Shown here piece after piece: positions 14,001-26,000 of a DNA stretch of 64,000 nucleotides (position 1 is the first letter of the stretch; the number at the start of each line of letters is the position of its first letter). Under the pieces are notes generated by a model. That model was not told the DNA's origin, searched no databases, and saw only the letters and a list, made by a program, of their open reading frames with translations. The position numbers and the translations under genes were made by a program. This DNA comes from Dendrolimus kikuchii (taxonomy: Eukaryota > Arthropoda > Insecta > Lepidoptera > Lasiocampidae), in assembly GCA_019925095.2 (NCBI GenBank), contig CM034411.1, positions 1,337,001 through 1,401,000 on the forward strand, given 5' to 3'.

Positions 14001-17000
14001 ACACAAGGTTGTTATAGCGACATACTTTAGACCAGGGGTGGTAGCCATCCAGTCGGGCAAATGCCCTACCACCTGGCTGTGGGTTGTTAAGTCGCCTCTT
14101 ACGACAGGCCGCCGGGCCGCAGGAAATTGTATTCTTTCTCCGTTCCTGCACGGATCAAAACTAACACAACTGACTACAATAGTTTTCCTGTCCAATTCTA
14201 CGGATGACAAAGCGAACCACGGGCATCGAGGGAGTCGACATTGGATGGTTTCGTACCATATGCTCTTCGACAGTGACCGTTCATCGAAATATTCTTGCCA
14301 ATGTTCTCTGATATGCACTTTAACAAGATACCGTCAGTCGTGGCCTGCCTCGATGCTTTGTCGGCTTCCTCGTTGCCCATGACGCCTACGTATCCACTGG
14401 TAGACCGCTTTCTTTTTTGCATCATGAAGTTCACGGCTGGATTTTAGGATCTTCTAGGCTATCGGAAGACTTCGAAAGTCGAGGTTGCCCGAGCCAAATG
14501 CATAAGGTCGCTTTTTTTTTATTGCAGGAAATCAGCAGACAGGCAGATGGCCCACTTGATGAAAAGCGGTTACCATCGCCTATGGACATTTGCAACACCA
14601 AAGGTGCTACAAATGCGCTGCTGCTCTCTTAAGGGAAACTGGAACCTGGTCACTAATGCCGGAACACAACTCAAGGTTGTTATGGCGACATACTTTAGAC
14701 CAGGGGTGGTAGCCATCCAGTCGGGCAAATGCCCTACCACCTGGCTGTGGGTTGTAAAGTCGCCTCTTACGACAGGCCGCCGGGCCGCAGGAAATTGTAT
14801 TCTTTCTCCGTTCCTGCAAGGATCAAAGCTAACACAACTAACTACAATAGTTTTCCTGTCCAATTCTACGGATGACAAAGCGAACCACGGGCATCGAGGG
14901 AGTCGACATTGGATGGTTTCGTACCATATGCTCTTTGATAGTGACCGTTCATCGAAATATTCTTGCCAATGTTCTCTGATATACACTTTAACAAGATACC
15001 GTCAGTCGTGGCCTGCCTCGCTGCTTTGTCGGCTTCCTCGTTGCTCATGACGCCTACGTGGGAGGGTATCCACTGGTAGACCGCTTTCTTTTTTGCATCA
15101 TGAAGTTCACGGCTGGATTTTAGGATGTTCTAGGCTATTGGGAGACTTCGAAAAGTCGAGGTTGCAAATGCATAAGGGCGCTTTTGGGATCACGTAAAAT
15201 TATAATTTTACTGAATTCTAAAGTACCAGTATATGATAGAGCTAATCAAATACCGCTATCAATTGAAGACATGAGTGGATGAAGGTGATAAGTCGCATAA
15301 TTCCAATTCTGAGTAAATCGAGATAAAAGTTTTACTTTTATTTTTTGAGATAAGTCGCCTTTCACCTTTTTCAACTTTCTGTTTTTTTTTATGTGCCTTA
15401 TATCAATGGTATAAGGTCTGTAGTCATTTGGTATCGACTTATCACCTTCATTTACGCAAAAAAAAGCAAAAAAGTCGAATATGCGACATATCACCTTCAT
15501 CCACTCACGTCTTCAATTCGCAATGTAATATTGAAACCTGTGCATTCAATTTAAACCATGCACATACATTGGCCTGTGGATCCACAAACGCAGATCCACA
15601 GCCGTCTTCCTCGTTGCCCGTGACGGCTACGTGGGAGGGTATCCACTGGAGTTTTTAAACTTGGTATTGTACAATATAATAACATAACCTCAAATGATCA
15701 AAATATAAACACCGAGCTCTGAGTTAAAGTGGCTAAAGGAAGCCGATCGCATTACAAGAACTTAGCATTAACCACCGAGACACAAACCACGTGTATACTA
15801 CCCAAGTTTCGCACGCGTTTTAGAAGACGCTCCACGTAATTTCACGGTTTTGTTTACGAAGACTCCTTTTAGAGGTTATTTCGTTCTTTTGAGAATAATT
15901 AGACTTGGGAGTATTTGGAACAAATATTCCGTCTTCTCTATTTAATTCGATTAATTTACATAAATCAAAATTCTTAAACCGACTTACCCTTAAATCGACA
16001 ATGTTGTTTTTCGGCTTATCATCTGCCGTCGGTCTGGTCTGCAGCAACGCCATCTGAAGCTCTTGGATTGCGTTCTCCAAGTCTCTTCTTCTGTTAGTGT
16101 CCTGCATATAACAATTTAATGATCCGTTGTCTATTATAAGCCTCCTTTTTTTTTAGTAAAGCCAGGTAAAGAAATCTTTTTGAAGTGAAATTTCAAAATT
16201 TGAAATGCAATGAAACGAACACATAAAATTCAACCTTATTTAATTCGAAATAAAACGCATTTCTCTTTCTCCGTTAGTATTAATTTTCACTTTAAAACTT
16301 AAAGATTTCAAAGGAATTTTAGTTATATCTGTATATACCTAAGGCAGATATTCGTTTATAAGTAAATCAACAAATCAGTTTAATTGTATTTTTTTCATAA
16401 TTATTTCATCATCATCATCGTCATTTAGGTAATGTTGGTCGATTTGGTCATGTTTGTCATTTGGGTCACTATAGTCATTTTAGTCAATGTGATCATTTCG
16501 GTCATTTTGGTCATTTTGGCCATTTGGGTAAATTTGGTCAAATTGGTCATTTCAGTCATTTCAGTCATTTTGGTCATTTTGGTCATTGTAGTCAATTTGG
16601 TCATTTTAGTCATTTTGGTTATTTTGGTCATTATGCTCATTGTAGTCATTTTGGTAATTTCGGTAATCTTGACCATTTTGATCACTTTGTGCATTTTGGT
16701 CATTCTGGTAAATTTGGTCATTCTGGTCATTTATTTAGTTTACAGATAGATAGACGGGAGTTAGGTAAATAAAACTAGAACGGGTTGAAATAAAGGATGA
16801 AAGTTTGTATGGGAGACCAATCATTTCTCAAGTTTATACATATAAAAATTTAGCATCTATAAAAAAATGCGATAGTGACTCGATCTATCTGTCTGTTAAG
16901 CCTTCACCAAAAACTACTAGGACTACTGGATCGATTTCGCTATAAAATGAATTAAATATTCCGGGAGCAAATAGCACTAATATAAAAATTTAATACAATG

Positions 17001-20000
17001 TAATCTGTATTAACGCCTACTGTTTAAACAAGAGCGCTCTAGAGGTTGACCCGCGGCACTCTAGTTTATAATATATTTAATTATTCTGTTCTGTTCTATT
17101 GCAGCACCTGCCCAATTGCTATGCTCACCTGAGGAGACCTGTTGCACCTCGCGTTGGCGATGTCCAGCTCGCGAAGGGCCTCCGCCAGTCTGTCGGCGTA
17201 CGCCGCGTACTCGCTGCGCTTCGCGAACGGCACGTCCGGGCACTCCGCCATGTACTGATAAGTCAAGAAAGTATTTTTTAATAAATAAAACTACGTTTTA
17301 ACGGTTTTAAGCGCGGTAATTTTAATAATTAAATCCTTAAATCCTCCTGCAATAAATAAAAAAAAAAGGAGTTCAACAGACAGGTAGACGGCCCACTTGA
17401 TGGAAAGCGGTTACCATCGCCTATGGACATTTGCAACACCAAAGCCGCTACAAATGCGCTGCTGCTCTCTTAAAGGAGACTGGAACCTGGTCACTAGTGC
17501 CGGAACACAACACAAGGTTGTTATGGCGGCATACTCTAGACCAGAGATGGTCGCCATACAGTCGAGCAAATACCCTACCACCTGGCTGTGGGTTGTTTAG
17601 TCGCCTCTTACGACAGGCCGCTCGGCCGCAGGACATTGTACTTATTCTTTCTCCGTTCCTGCACGGATAAAACGTAGTAACGTATTTATTGTCGGTTTAA
17701 AAAAAAAAAATTGTTTTTTTACAATTTAAATATTATATAAGTAGAATTCGTTTTATTAATTATTATTTAATTGACAAAACTGGGTCATTTTCGTCTCACG
17801 CCTACAGGAAGGTCTGCACTGAAAATCAGCGTTGTGTCGGATATTATTCCGATACAGCAATATGCCGAGTGCAAATCTTGTTTGCTGAAAATGCGGCGTA
17901 CAAATTCTCAAATGGCATTGGAGCCATAATTTAAAAAAAAAAACATTTTAATTTAATTAAAATAACTTTAATTCTCCTAGATAACTATTAGTCAAGTGTG
18001 TGAACCCCTGGGACGAGTGCAGTGTGGCGCTGGACTGGTGGCGAGGTAACTCACTCTGTCCTTGCTTCTTCTTCCACGCCCCTTTTTGAGATATTAAAAG
18101 ATAGACGATAAGATTTTGTTTTAACACCTCTTTTAAATTTCAAAAGACTAGTGGTCGCTCGTGGTCGAAATTCGACCATAATAATTAATGTCAAAGACTA
18201 TACTTCTAGGTGATGTCAGGAGCCTTAAGAACAGACGAGCTTGCATGACAAGAGTTATGAATGTCAAAGAGGCAAGTGAGGTGTGTAAGAATAAGCCTAA
18301 ATGGCACTCTGTTGTTCGTGCCTACCCCGCAAGGGAACTGGCGTGAAGTTATGTGTGTATGTATGTACTATACTTCTATAATCACAGATTTCGCCAAGGC
18401 TACACTGTTCATTTGCCTTGGAACAATTAACAAACATGTATATATGCGTGTGTGTGTCAAATACATGGTAGTGTGTGTAATTTTTTTTTAATGATTTAAT
18501 GTATATTTTACGCGTAATAAAAAAAAATGCATATCACTCCTCCTCTATATAAACTACTAGCGGCCCAGCGCGGTTTCACCCGCGCTCTGTCCCGATCCCG
18601 TGGTATATAGCGTCATGTTATATAGCCTATGCCCGCGACGTCGTTCGTGTGGAATTTGCTTTCAAAACCCTCCGACTTTGAAACATTCTTCATTGGTGCT
18701 CCGTTCCTATTGGTCTTATCGTGGTGATATATAGCCTATTGCCTTCCTCGATAAACGGGTTATCCAACACTGAAAGAATTTTTCAAATCAGACCAGTAGT
18801 TCCTGAGATTAAACAATATGAGTATATTTGGCTACAACACTAATACTTACATTTTAAATATCACTATATCTTTTAAATGAAACGTCCGAATTGAATAATT
18901 CAAAAAGTTCTAGAAAGGTATTGAATTCGTCTTGAATATGGAGTAATTTATTTTGATAAGGATTAATACCAAGGTACAAAAGAAAGTGTTTTTGAAGCGA
19001 CGGCATTTTAATTATTTAAAAAAATAAAAGAAAATACTTATTGTGAGATAACTACAATAGTTAGACATATGGTTACGCGACATTTTTTGTAGACAATTAT
19101 ATGTTCTGCAAAGTGTTAGTACATCGTTTTGTTCTATAATCAATAGTTTTCGCAGCGCACGCCGTGTAAGGATTTTTTCGGGTCATTTTTTTACACCTTA
19201 GGTTGCATTATTGGACTTTTAGTAAGGATCCCTAATTTTTTTGAAAATATAATATAGCCTATAGCCTTCCTCGATAAATGTACTATTCAACACTGAAAGA
19301 ATTTTTGCAAATCGGACCCGCGGTTCCTGAGATTAGCGCATTTAAACAAACAAACAAACTCTTCAGCTTTATAATATTAGTATAGATAACACTCCCTGTT
19401 AACATAGCTTTCCACCAATAAAAGAATGTTTAAAATCGGTTTAGTAGATCCAGAGGTTACCCCCTACAACGTCACAAACTCACAAACTTTACCTCTTTAT
19501 AATATTAGTATAGATAACTGTGCGAAATTTCATACTCCTCCGCCCGCGCAATTTTCGTAAAAAGGGGTACAAAGTTTTTGCTCCACGTATTAATATATAG
19601 ATTAGAATTTATTGTAACATCACTATGGGTAGTTACAATAATTATAAACTTAAGAGTTTTTGGCGGGAACTGAAAGAGGACGTTGTGCTGTGCAGTTTTA
19701 TTTTCTAAAAATGTGTAAAATTACTCTAAAATGAACAATAGTTGTAGGATATTGATAGTTTTTTAGTAGGAATTATGTCTTTTGTGAGAAATGTGAACTG
19801 TATAGTCAAATGTGGCCTTTCGAGTTTTCACAAGAACTCCGTTGAATGCTGTGGATTGTAGCCTACAATACAATCGCGCCTGGCTTAAAGGCCTAGTTGC
19901 CAAGCCTTATACATAAAAAAATAAAAATAAAATTATAAACTTAAAAATAAACTACAAAATATCTAAAGATAAGTTATTGGTCCCAAACCACTGTCACTTA

Positions 20001-23000
20001 CCGGGAACGTTCCCAAAAGGCTCACGGCGTTGCCACGTTATATAGCAATGCTTAATCAAACATCACTATTGAATTTAATCGAAATTAATTTTTTTAATTC
20101 CTAATAAACTATGCTGAAGAATATATATTTTTGGTCATATGTACTATGGATGCGATCAAACAACATAAATTTACTTGGTATACCTTAGCATCGTCAATGA
20201 TCTTCATAGTCAGCTGTCTCATCGGCGTGTCTTCGATCACCAACTTCTGTATTTCCCTCCTCCTGCCTATAGCGCCACCCTTGACATCCCTTCTAAGACC
20301 TTCCAAAAGCTTCTCCAAGTTTGCAGTCTCTCTAGCAAGGGTCTGTGCGCTCTTCGCCTGGATTGGGTCAGGGGACAACGGGTTCCAGGTGTTGGAGAAA
20401 GCCTTCAGATGATTGGACAACGTGTCTGCTGAGGATATGAGAGCTTCTTGGCAGGTCGGATTGTGGATTGAAGGGGAGACCAACTGTAAAGATAGTCCAT
20501 TTTACAATATATCGATATAAAGCCTAGATATAATGTCTAGAACATTATTAATACGATTATTAATCGTAGTAATAGTAAATGCTACGATGAAACGGTAATA
20601 AATGAAACTTTAAATAATAATATGTATAATATTAAGTTTTCGCGACTTGTATACATAATAAAACTACGTTTTAACGGTTTTAAGCTCAGGAGAGCTTCAA
20701 TCAAAACATATTTCAAGCCGCAGAAAAAGATTACCCAATTTCTGAGACCTGTGAAATGCAATATCCCACTCCAGGATGCAGAGGTCTACAAGCTTGATTG
20801 TTTTTTTTTTTTTTTTTTATTGCAGGAGTTCAGCAGCCAGGCAGATAGCCCACTTGATGAATGGCGGTTACCATCGCCTATGGACATTTGCAACACCAAA
20901 GGTGCTACAAATGCGCTGCTGCTCTCTTAAAGGAGACTGGAACCTAGTCACTAATGCCGGAACACAACACAAGGTTGTTATGGCGACACACTTTAAACCA
21001 GGGGTGGTAGCCATCCAGTCGGGCATATGCCCTCCCACCTGGCTGTGGGTTGTTTTGTCGCCTCTTACGACAGGCCGCCCCAACGCAGGAAATTGTATTC
21101 TTTCTCCGTTCCTGCACGGATAAGATTGTGAGTGTGGATTGTCATACATTGGGCAAACAAAGAGGAGTATAAAAACACGAGTAAAAGAACACATTGCTGA
21201 CATGAAACACACAAGGTCTACGAAGTCTGCGATCACTGAACACACGCTGGATAAACCCAACCACTACATCAGATTCGATAACCCACAAATCCTCGCGAAA
21301 GAGAATCGTTTCATACCTAGAATGATGCGTGAGGCTATTGAAATCAAAAAACACCCAAATTTCAATAGAGAAGATGGTTGGCAAGTACCACCTGTTTGGG
21401 ATCCAATTATCAAAACTATTAAGACCCAAACCCAGCAAAAACCAGCTGCCAGACCTCAATACACTGTGAGCTCTTTCTGCGTACAACGGAACACAAACCA
21501 ACTTGACTGATAATTACTTTCATTTTTCCTTCCACCCATTTTAATATTATATAAAATTATTAGAGCTAGGCATGTTTGCTGAAGAGTTTCTTGCGCCGCT
21601 TCTTCTCTTCAAGCCATAACATGTTGCGAAGCGGTAGTAAATTAGATTAGGCTCCCAAAGAGTAAATAATAACCATAAACAAAATTAAAATTAACAAGTT
21701 GCCGGTAGGCTGAATAAAACTATAACAATACTCGTTGACACTTGACGTCTTTGTCGTCCGTGATCACGGCCACTGAAAAGTGGCCGAAACGTCGGAAAAA
21801 CCAAAATCAAAGAAAATTACCGCGCTTAAAACCGTTACAACGTAGTTTTATTAATAATAAGTAAATAAATCGGTAAATAAATAAATGCAAAGCTATCACA
21901 ACAATTGGAACAAAACGTTAAACAGGTTGTACTAACATTAGTTTTAAAGTTGCTTTTTGTAACTTACAAAGCCCCTATAAAAGTAATTCGAAATAAATTA
22001 ATATTAGATATGTTATGATAAAAGGCCACGACACACCTTCTGTGATCAAATTGATCGTGTACTAGCAGAAGGTGATCTCAGGAGCCTTAAGAACAGACGA
22101 GCTTGCATGACAAGAGTTATGAATGTCAAAGAGGCGAGTGAGGTGTGTAAGAATAAGCCTAAATGGCACTCTGTTGTTCGTGCCTACCCCGCAAGGAAAC
22201 TGGCGTGAAGTTATGTATGTATGTATGTAAGTATGTATGATAAAAGGCCACGACACACCTTCCATGATCAAATTGATCGTGTACTAGCGGAAGGTGATGT
22301 CAGGAGCCTTAAGAACAGACGAGTGTGCATGACAAGAGTTATGAATGTCAAAGAAGCAAGTGAGGTGTGTAAGAATAAGCCTAAATGGCACTCTGTTGTT
22401 CGTGCCTACCCCGCAAGGGAACTGGCGTGAAGTTATGTATGTATGTATGATAAAAACAATAGAAAAATTCCATACCTTAGCAGTGTATACCAATTTGCCG
22501 GCTGCGTCTACGCACTTGGTTCCGGCCTCGCATATGTTGTGAACGTCGGTTCCGGCGGAAGGGGCCGAAGTCTGATTTCCGGCAACGTTCACCGCCTCCA
22601 AGGCAATACGGGATGCACTATCGCCTATCTCTTTCGCACGGTTTATTATCTAAACAACAGTCAATATATTCAACAAAAAGATAAACGGGTAAAATAAAGA
22701 AGATGCAAAATAATTATTACTGGGGATTAAGAAAGTAGACTCGTGTTTTTTTTTTATTGTATGAGTTCAGCAGACAGGCAGACGGCCCACTTGATGGAAA
22801 GCGGTTACCATCGCCTAAGGACATTTGCAACACCAAAGGTGCTATAAATGCGCTGCTGCTCTCGTAAGGGAGACTGGGACCTGGTCACTAATGCCGGAAC
22901 ACAACTCAAGGTTGTTATGATGACATGCTTTAGACCAGGGGTGGTAGCCATCCAATCGGCAAATGCCCTGCCACCTTGCTGTGGGTTGTTTTGTCGCCTC

Positions 23001-26000
23001 TTACGACAGCCCGCCCCAACGCAGGAAATTGTATTCTTTCTCCGTTCCTGCACGTTCTTGTAATAGAAGGAACGAGTTAAATAAGAAAAAATATAAATTT
23101 AGCATAAGCTTTAAATAAAAACAAAGAAGATAAAAGACCTTAACCCTTCAGCTCTTCCAAAAGCCGCAAGACTAACACTATCACCATCTCGTAATATACC
23201 AAGAAAATATACCCATTTCATACAAATCATACAACTCCTATATAAACAGAGTGAGACAACAACACAATTAACGATCACGTGCACAAACGCGATCTGCACT
23301 CTCATCGCGGACACATATGTGCTAATAGTGAGCACACCCCAACTCAAAAAACTTAATAACAAACAAGCAATAAACCAAAAGAGACATAAAAAAATTCCGA
23401 CAATAATAGAGTCGGAGAGAGGAAAAAAAAATCAAGACAATAAGGGTGCGTTCCTCTTGTACCTCACAATACTCAAAATGCTCCTTCAGCCGTTCCACGT
23501 AGCGACCACGGTCGTTATGGTCGTGGCGAAAACGTCATAATTTTCAATCACACAACGCTCACAATGACCCATGTAAAGAGATAGGTCGTAGTGGGCGTTA
23601 ATCACAGAGCATTAATTCTCTCAATCGATACCTTAACAAAGGTGCGATTTTCCAATCAACCACTCGTGTGTTTCGTCGTTAATGACAACAATTCTCCATA
23701 ACCCGTTCCACTTGAGTTTATGATTGTAACGCCTGCAAACAAGTAGAACAGGAAAAATCGCCGTCGTAAGCATGGTCGTTGTGAGCCTCATGTGGAACGT
23801 GGCCTAAGTTAGTTGACAGAAAGTCAATCGAGACACTAAAATACAACCCACAGCCAGGTGGTAGGGTATTTGCCCGACTGGATGGCTACCACCCCTGGTC
23901 TAGAGTATGCCGCCATAGCAACCTTGAGCTGTGTTCCGGCGTTAGTGATCAGGTTCCAGTCTCCCTTGAGGGAGCAGCAGCGCATTTGTAGCACCTTTGG
24001 TGTTGCAAATGTCCATAGGTGATGGTCTGATAAACTCAAGCAATAAAAAACAATATTACAAAATGTTGCAGTCTCATAGTTTATGTATGAGCGTAGCAAG
24101 CTATGACGTCATGACTTTAAAAGGATATCTAAACAGAGTTCGCTATCTCGCTCGCGCATTACCACACTTTTGAAAACATAAATTAGCTGAATTTATTTAC
24201 GACAAATCTGTATTACACAAGTCTCAACAATAAAATTACGAATGTTACCTCCTTTTCTAAAGTTGGATCAACGTCTGAACTGACGACGTGTAACATCTTG
24301 GATGAGTTATCACCAAATTTAATTGCGGCCTCGTTAAGTTTCTGAAAAAAAAAACACATTAATCTTTTTGTTTTGACGAATATTAACCCGTTTGCCTTGA
24401 TTATTGTTAACCTTTTTACTTTGGTTTATTTAAACAATTTTGCTGTGATTAATATTAACCTTAATGCTTTTTTTTTTGACGAGGGGAAATCCATTTGCGG
24501 AGACCACGCCGCGGGGGGACAGCGACGTGGTACTGTGGGACTCGCCGGCCTGATGGGCTGCCGGAATACCCACTAAAACCCTCCGGTGTTCCTCCTTTCG
24601 CCGTTTTGCCGGGGCCGCGGTACACAGCGTGAGCCTTACTCCGCGACCCCGATTGGCGCCGGCCGCCCTGATTACGGAGGCAGCCTGTTCTTGGCCGGGG
24701 ATAACGTCCCCGGCATCTCCCTCTCCATTTAGGGAGGCGAGGGGGTCACGCGGAACCCCAACGCGCCCCTCGCGGCTTGCGTGCGGGTGGAGGCCGGCAG
24801 AGTCCCCCGGTGGCCTCGACACCCGCGTGCCGCATATTTACGGCGGCCGGAGGCCTGATGTAACCGTCCGGCGCCGTCTTCTCCTGTTGTTTCTGCGGGA
24901 GAGGAGCGCCGACTGGCGCTCTCTCTCCCGCTCCGCCGCCACCTTCGCGGACATTACTGTCTCACAGAAGGAGGCGATGGCGTCCCAGCTGGTACTGCTC
25001 CCGGCCATGGCAGCGATCACGACCGGGAGCGAAAGGTCAAAGCCGATGGTGGCGCCGAGAACACGGCGTTCCTCATAACCTTAACGCTTTGATCAATGTT
25101 CATCTTTTTACTTTAACCAATGTTAACCGTTTTGCTGTTTAATGTTAATATTTTTACTATAATCAAAATTAACCTTTTTGCTTTGATTAATGTTAACCTT
25201 TTTGCTTCCTATTGCAGTATTAATTTTATGCACCGTATTAGAGCTGTGGGATGAATTTTGTGAAATAAATTATTTATATAAAAAATCAATGTTAACTTTT
25301 TTAATTTGGTGAAGTGGGATGTGGTGCCTGAAAGCAAATTTTAATAACGACATAAACGACTAATAACTGTTTAGGTGTGATTCCGAAATTAGTTTATTTT
25401 GTTTTTCGGACTCTTTCCTTTAGTAAATATTACAAGAGCTTTACACATTTTAATAATTCCATCGTAACTGTACCATATTCTGGTGAAACTCTTTATTTTT
25501 TAATGGTGTCTACAAGGTGTCGCGAGATGGCACAAAAACATTATTTAAATGGCAACACTAAAAGGTTGCGCAATTTGTATTCCTTAGACTGGTAACACCA
25601 AAAAGGGTCACGCAAATTATATTCGTAAGAGTGGTAACACCACATAAATAAAGTCTTCTGGAATACGCATCCGTGTAGACATTTTCTCCAACAACCTAAA
25701 TTCACATATATCTATTTGATCGCTAAACCAAGCATCCGAATAATTGAAGCAAACAAATGGGTTTTCAAGAAAATAAATTGTTTATCTCACAATTCAGATT
25801 AAAATTAAATCCATATCTTCGTGAAAGTAATTATGGATATTGAAATTGAAACAATAATAATAATATACCTCTCGATCACTCTTGGCAGCATCACACAGTG
25901 TGCTGGTGGATTCGCAGAGTTTCAACATGTCATCCAAAAACGCTTTCCTTGCCGGATCTTTCATCGTACCGCTTACAATCTTACCATCTAACAGAAAAAA

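Larger units (their letters stand above)
13840..15184. repeat. Tandem duplication (~670 bp unit) of a SINE-A plus LINE RNase H fragment
   Basis: Unit 1 (13840-14509) and unit 2 (14512-15184) each contain a reverse SINE-A copy followed by the same LINE-derived sequence, ending AAATGCATAAGG(T/G)CGC. Differences include an 8-bp deletion in unit 1 (the GGGAGG block) and scattered substitutions. Confidence 0.85.
20632..21870 (+). mobile_element. Penelope-like element, 5'-truncated, with GIY-YIG coding end
   Basis: Outer terminal sequence (20632-20692), C-terminal coding sequence (20693-20803 and 21123-21510), 3' UTR, then an inverted terminal copy with the GTGGCCGAAACGTCGG hairpin (21760-21870). 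A SINE-A insertion splits the coding part. Confidence 0.85.

Noticed and set aside
13801..14382. 193-codon plus-strand frame
   Set aside because: Reads through the reverse strand of a SINE-A and a LINE fragment; the real homology is on the minus strand.
16425..16772. ~100-codon His/Phe/Gly-rich and Met/Thr-rich frames
   Set aside because: Same reason: translation of the 9-bp minisatellite.
20631..20692. Host promoter from the repeated TAATAAAACTACG motif
   Set aside because: This is the outer end of the Penelope family, found at many insertions.
24629..25078. 149-codon GC-rich plus-strand frame
   Set aside because: Antisense of a LINE 3' end; the minus strand holds the LINE C-terminal motif and the poly(A).
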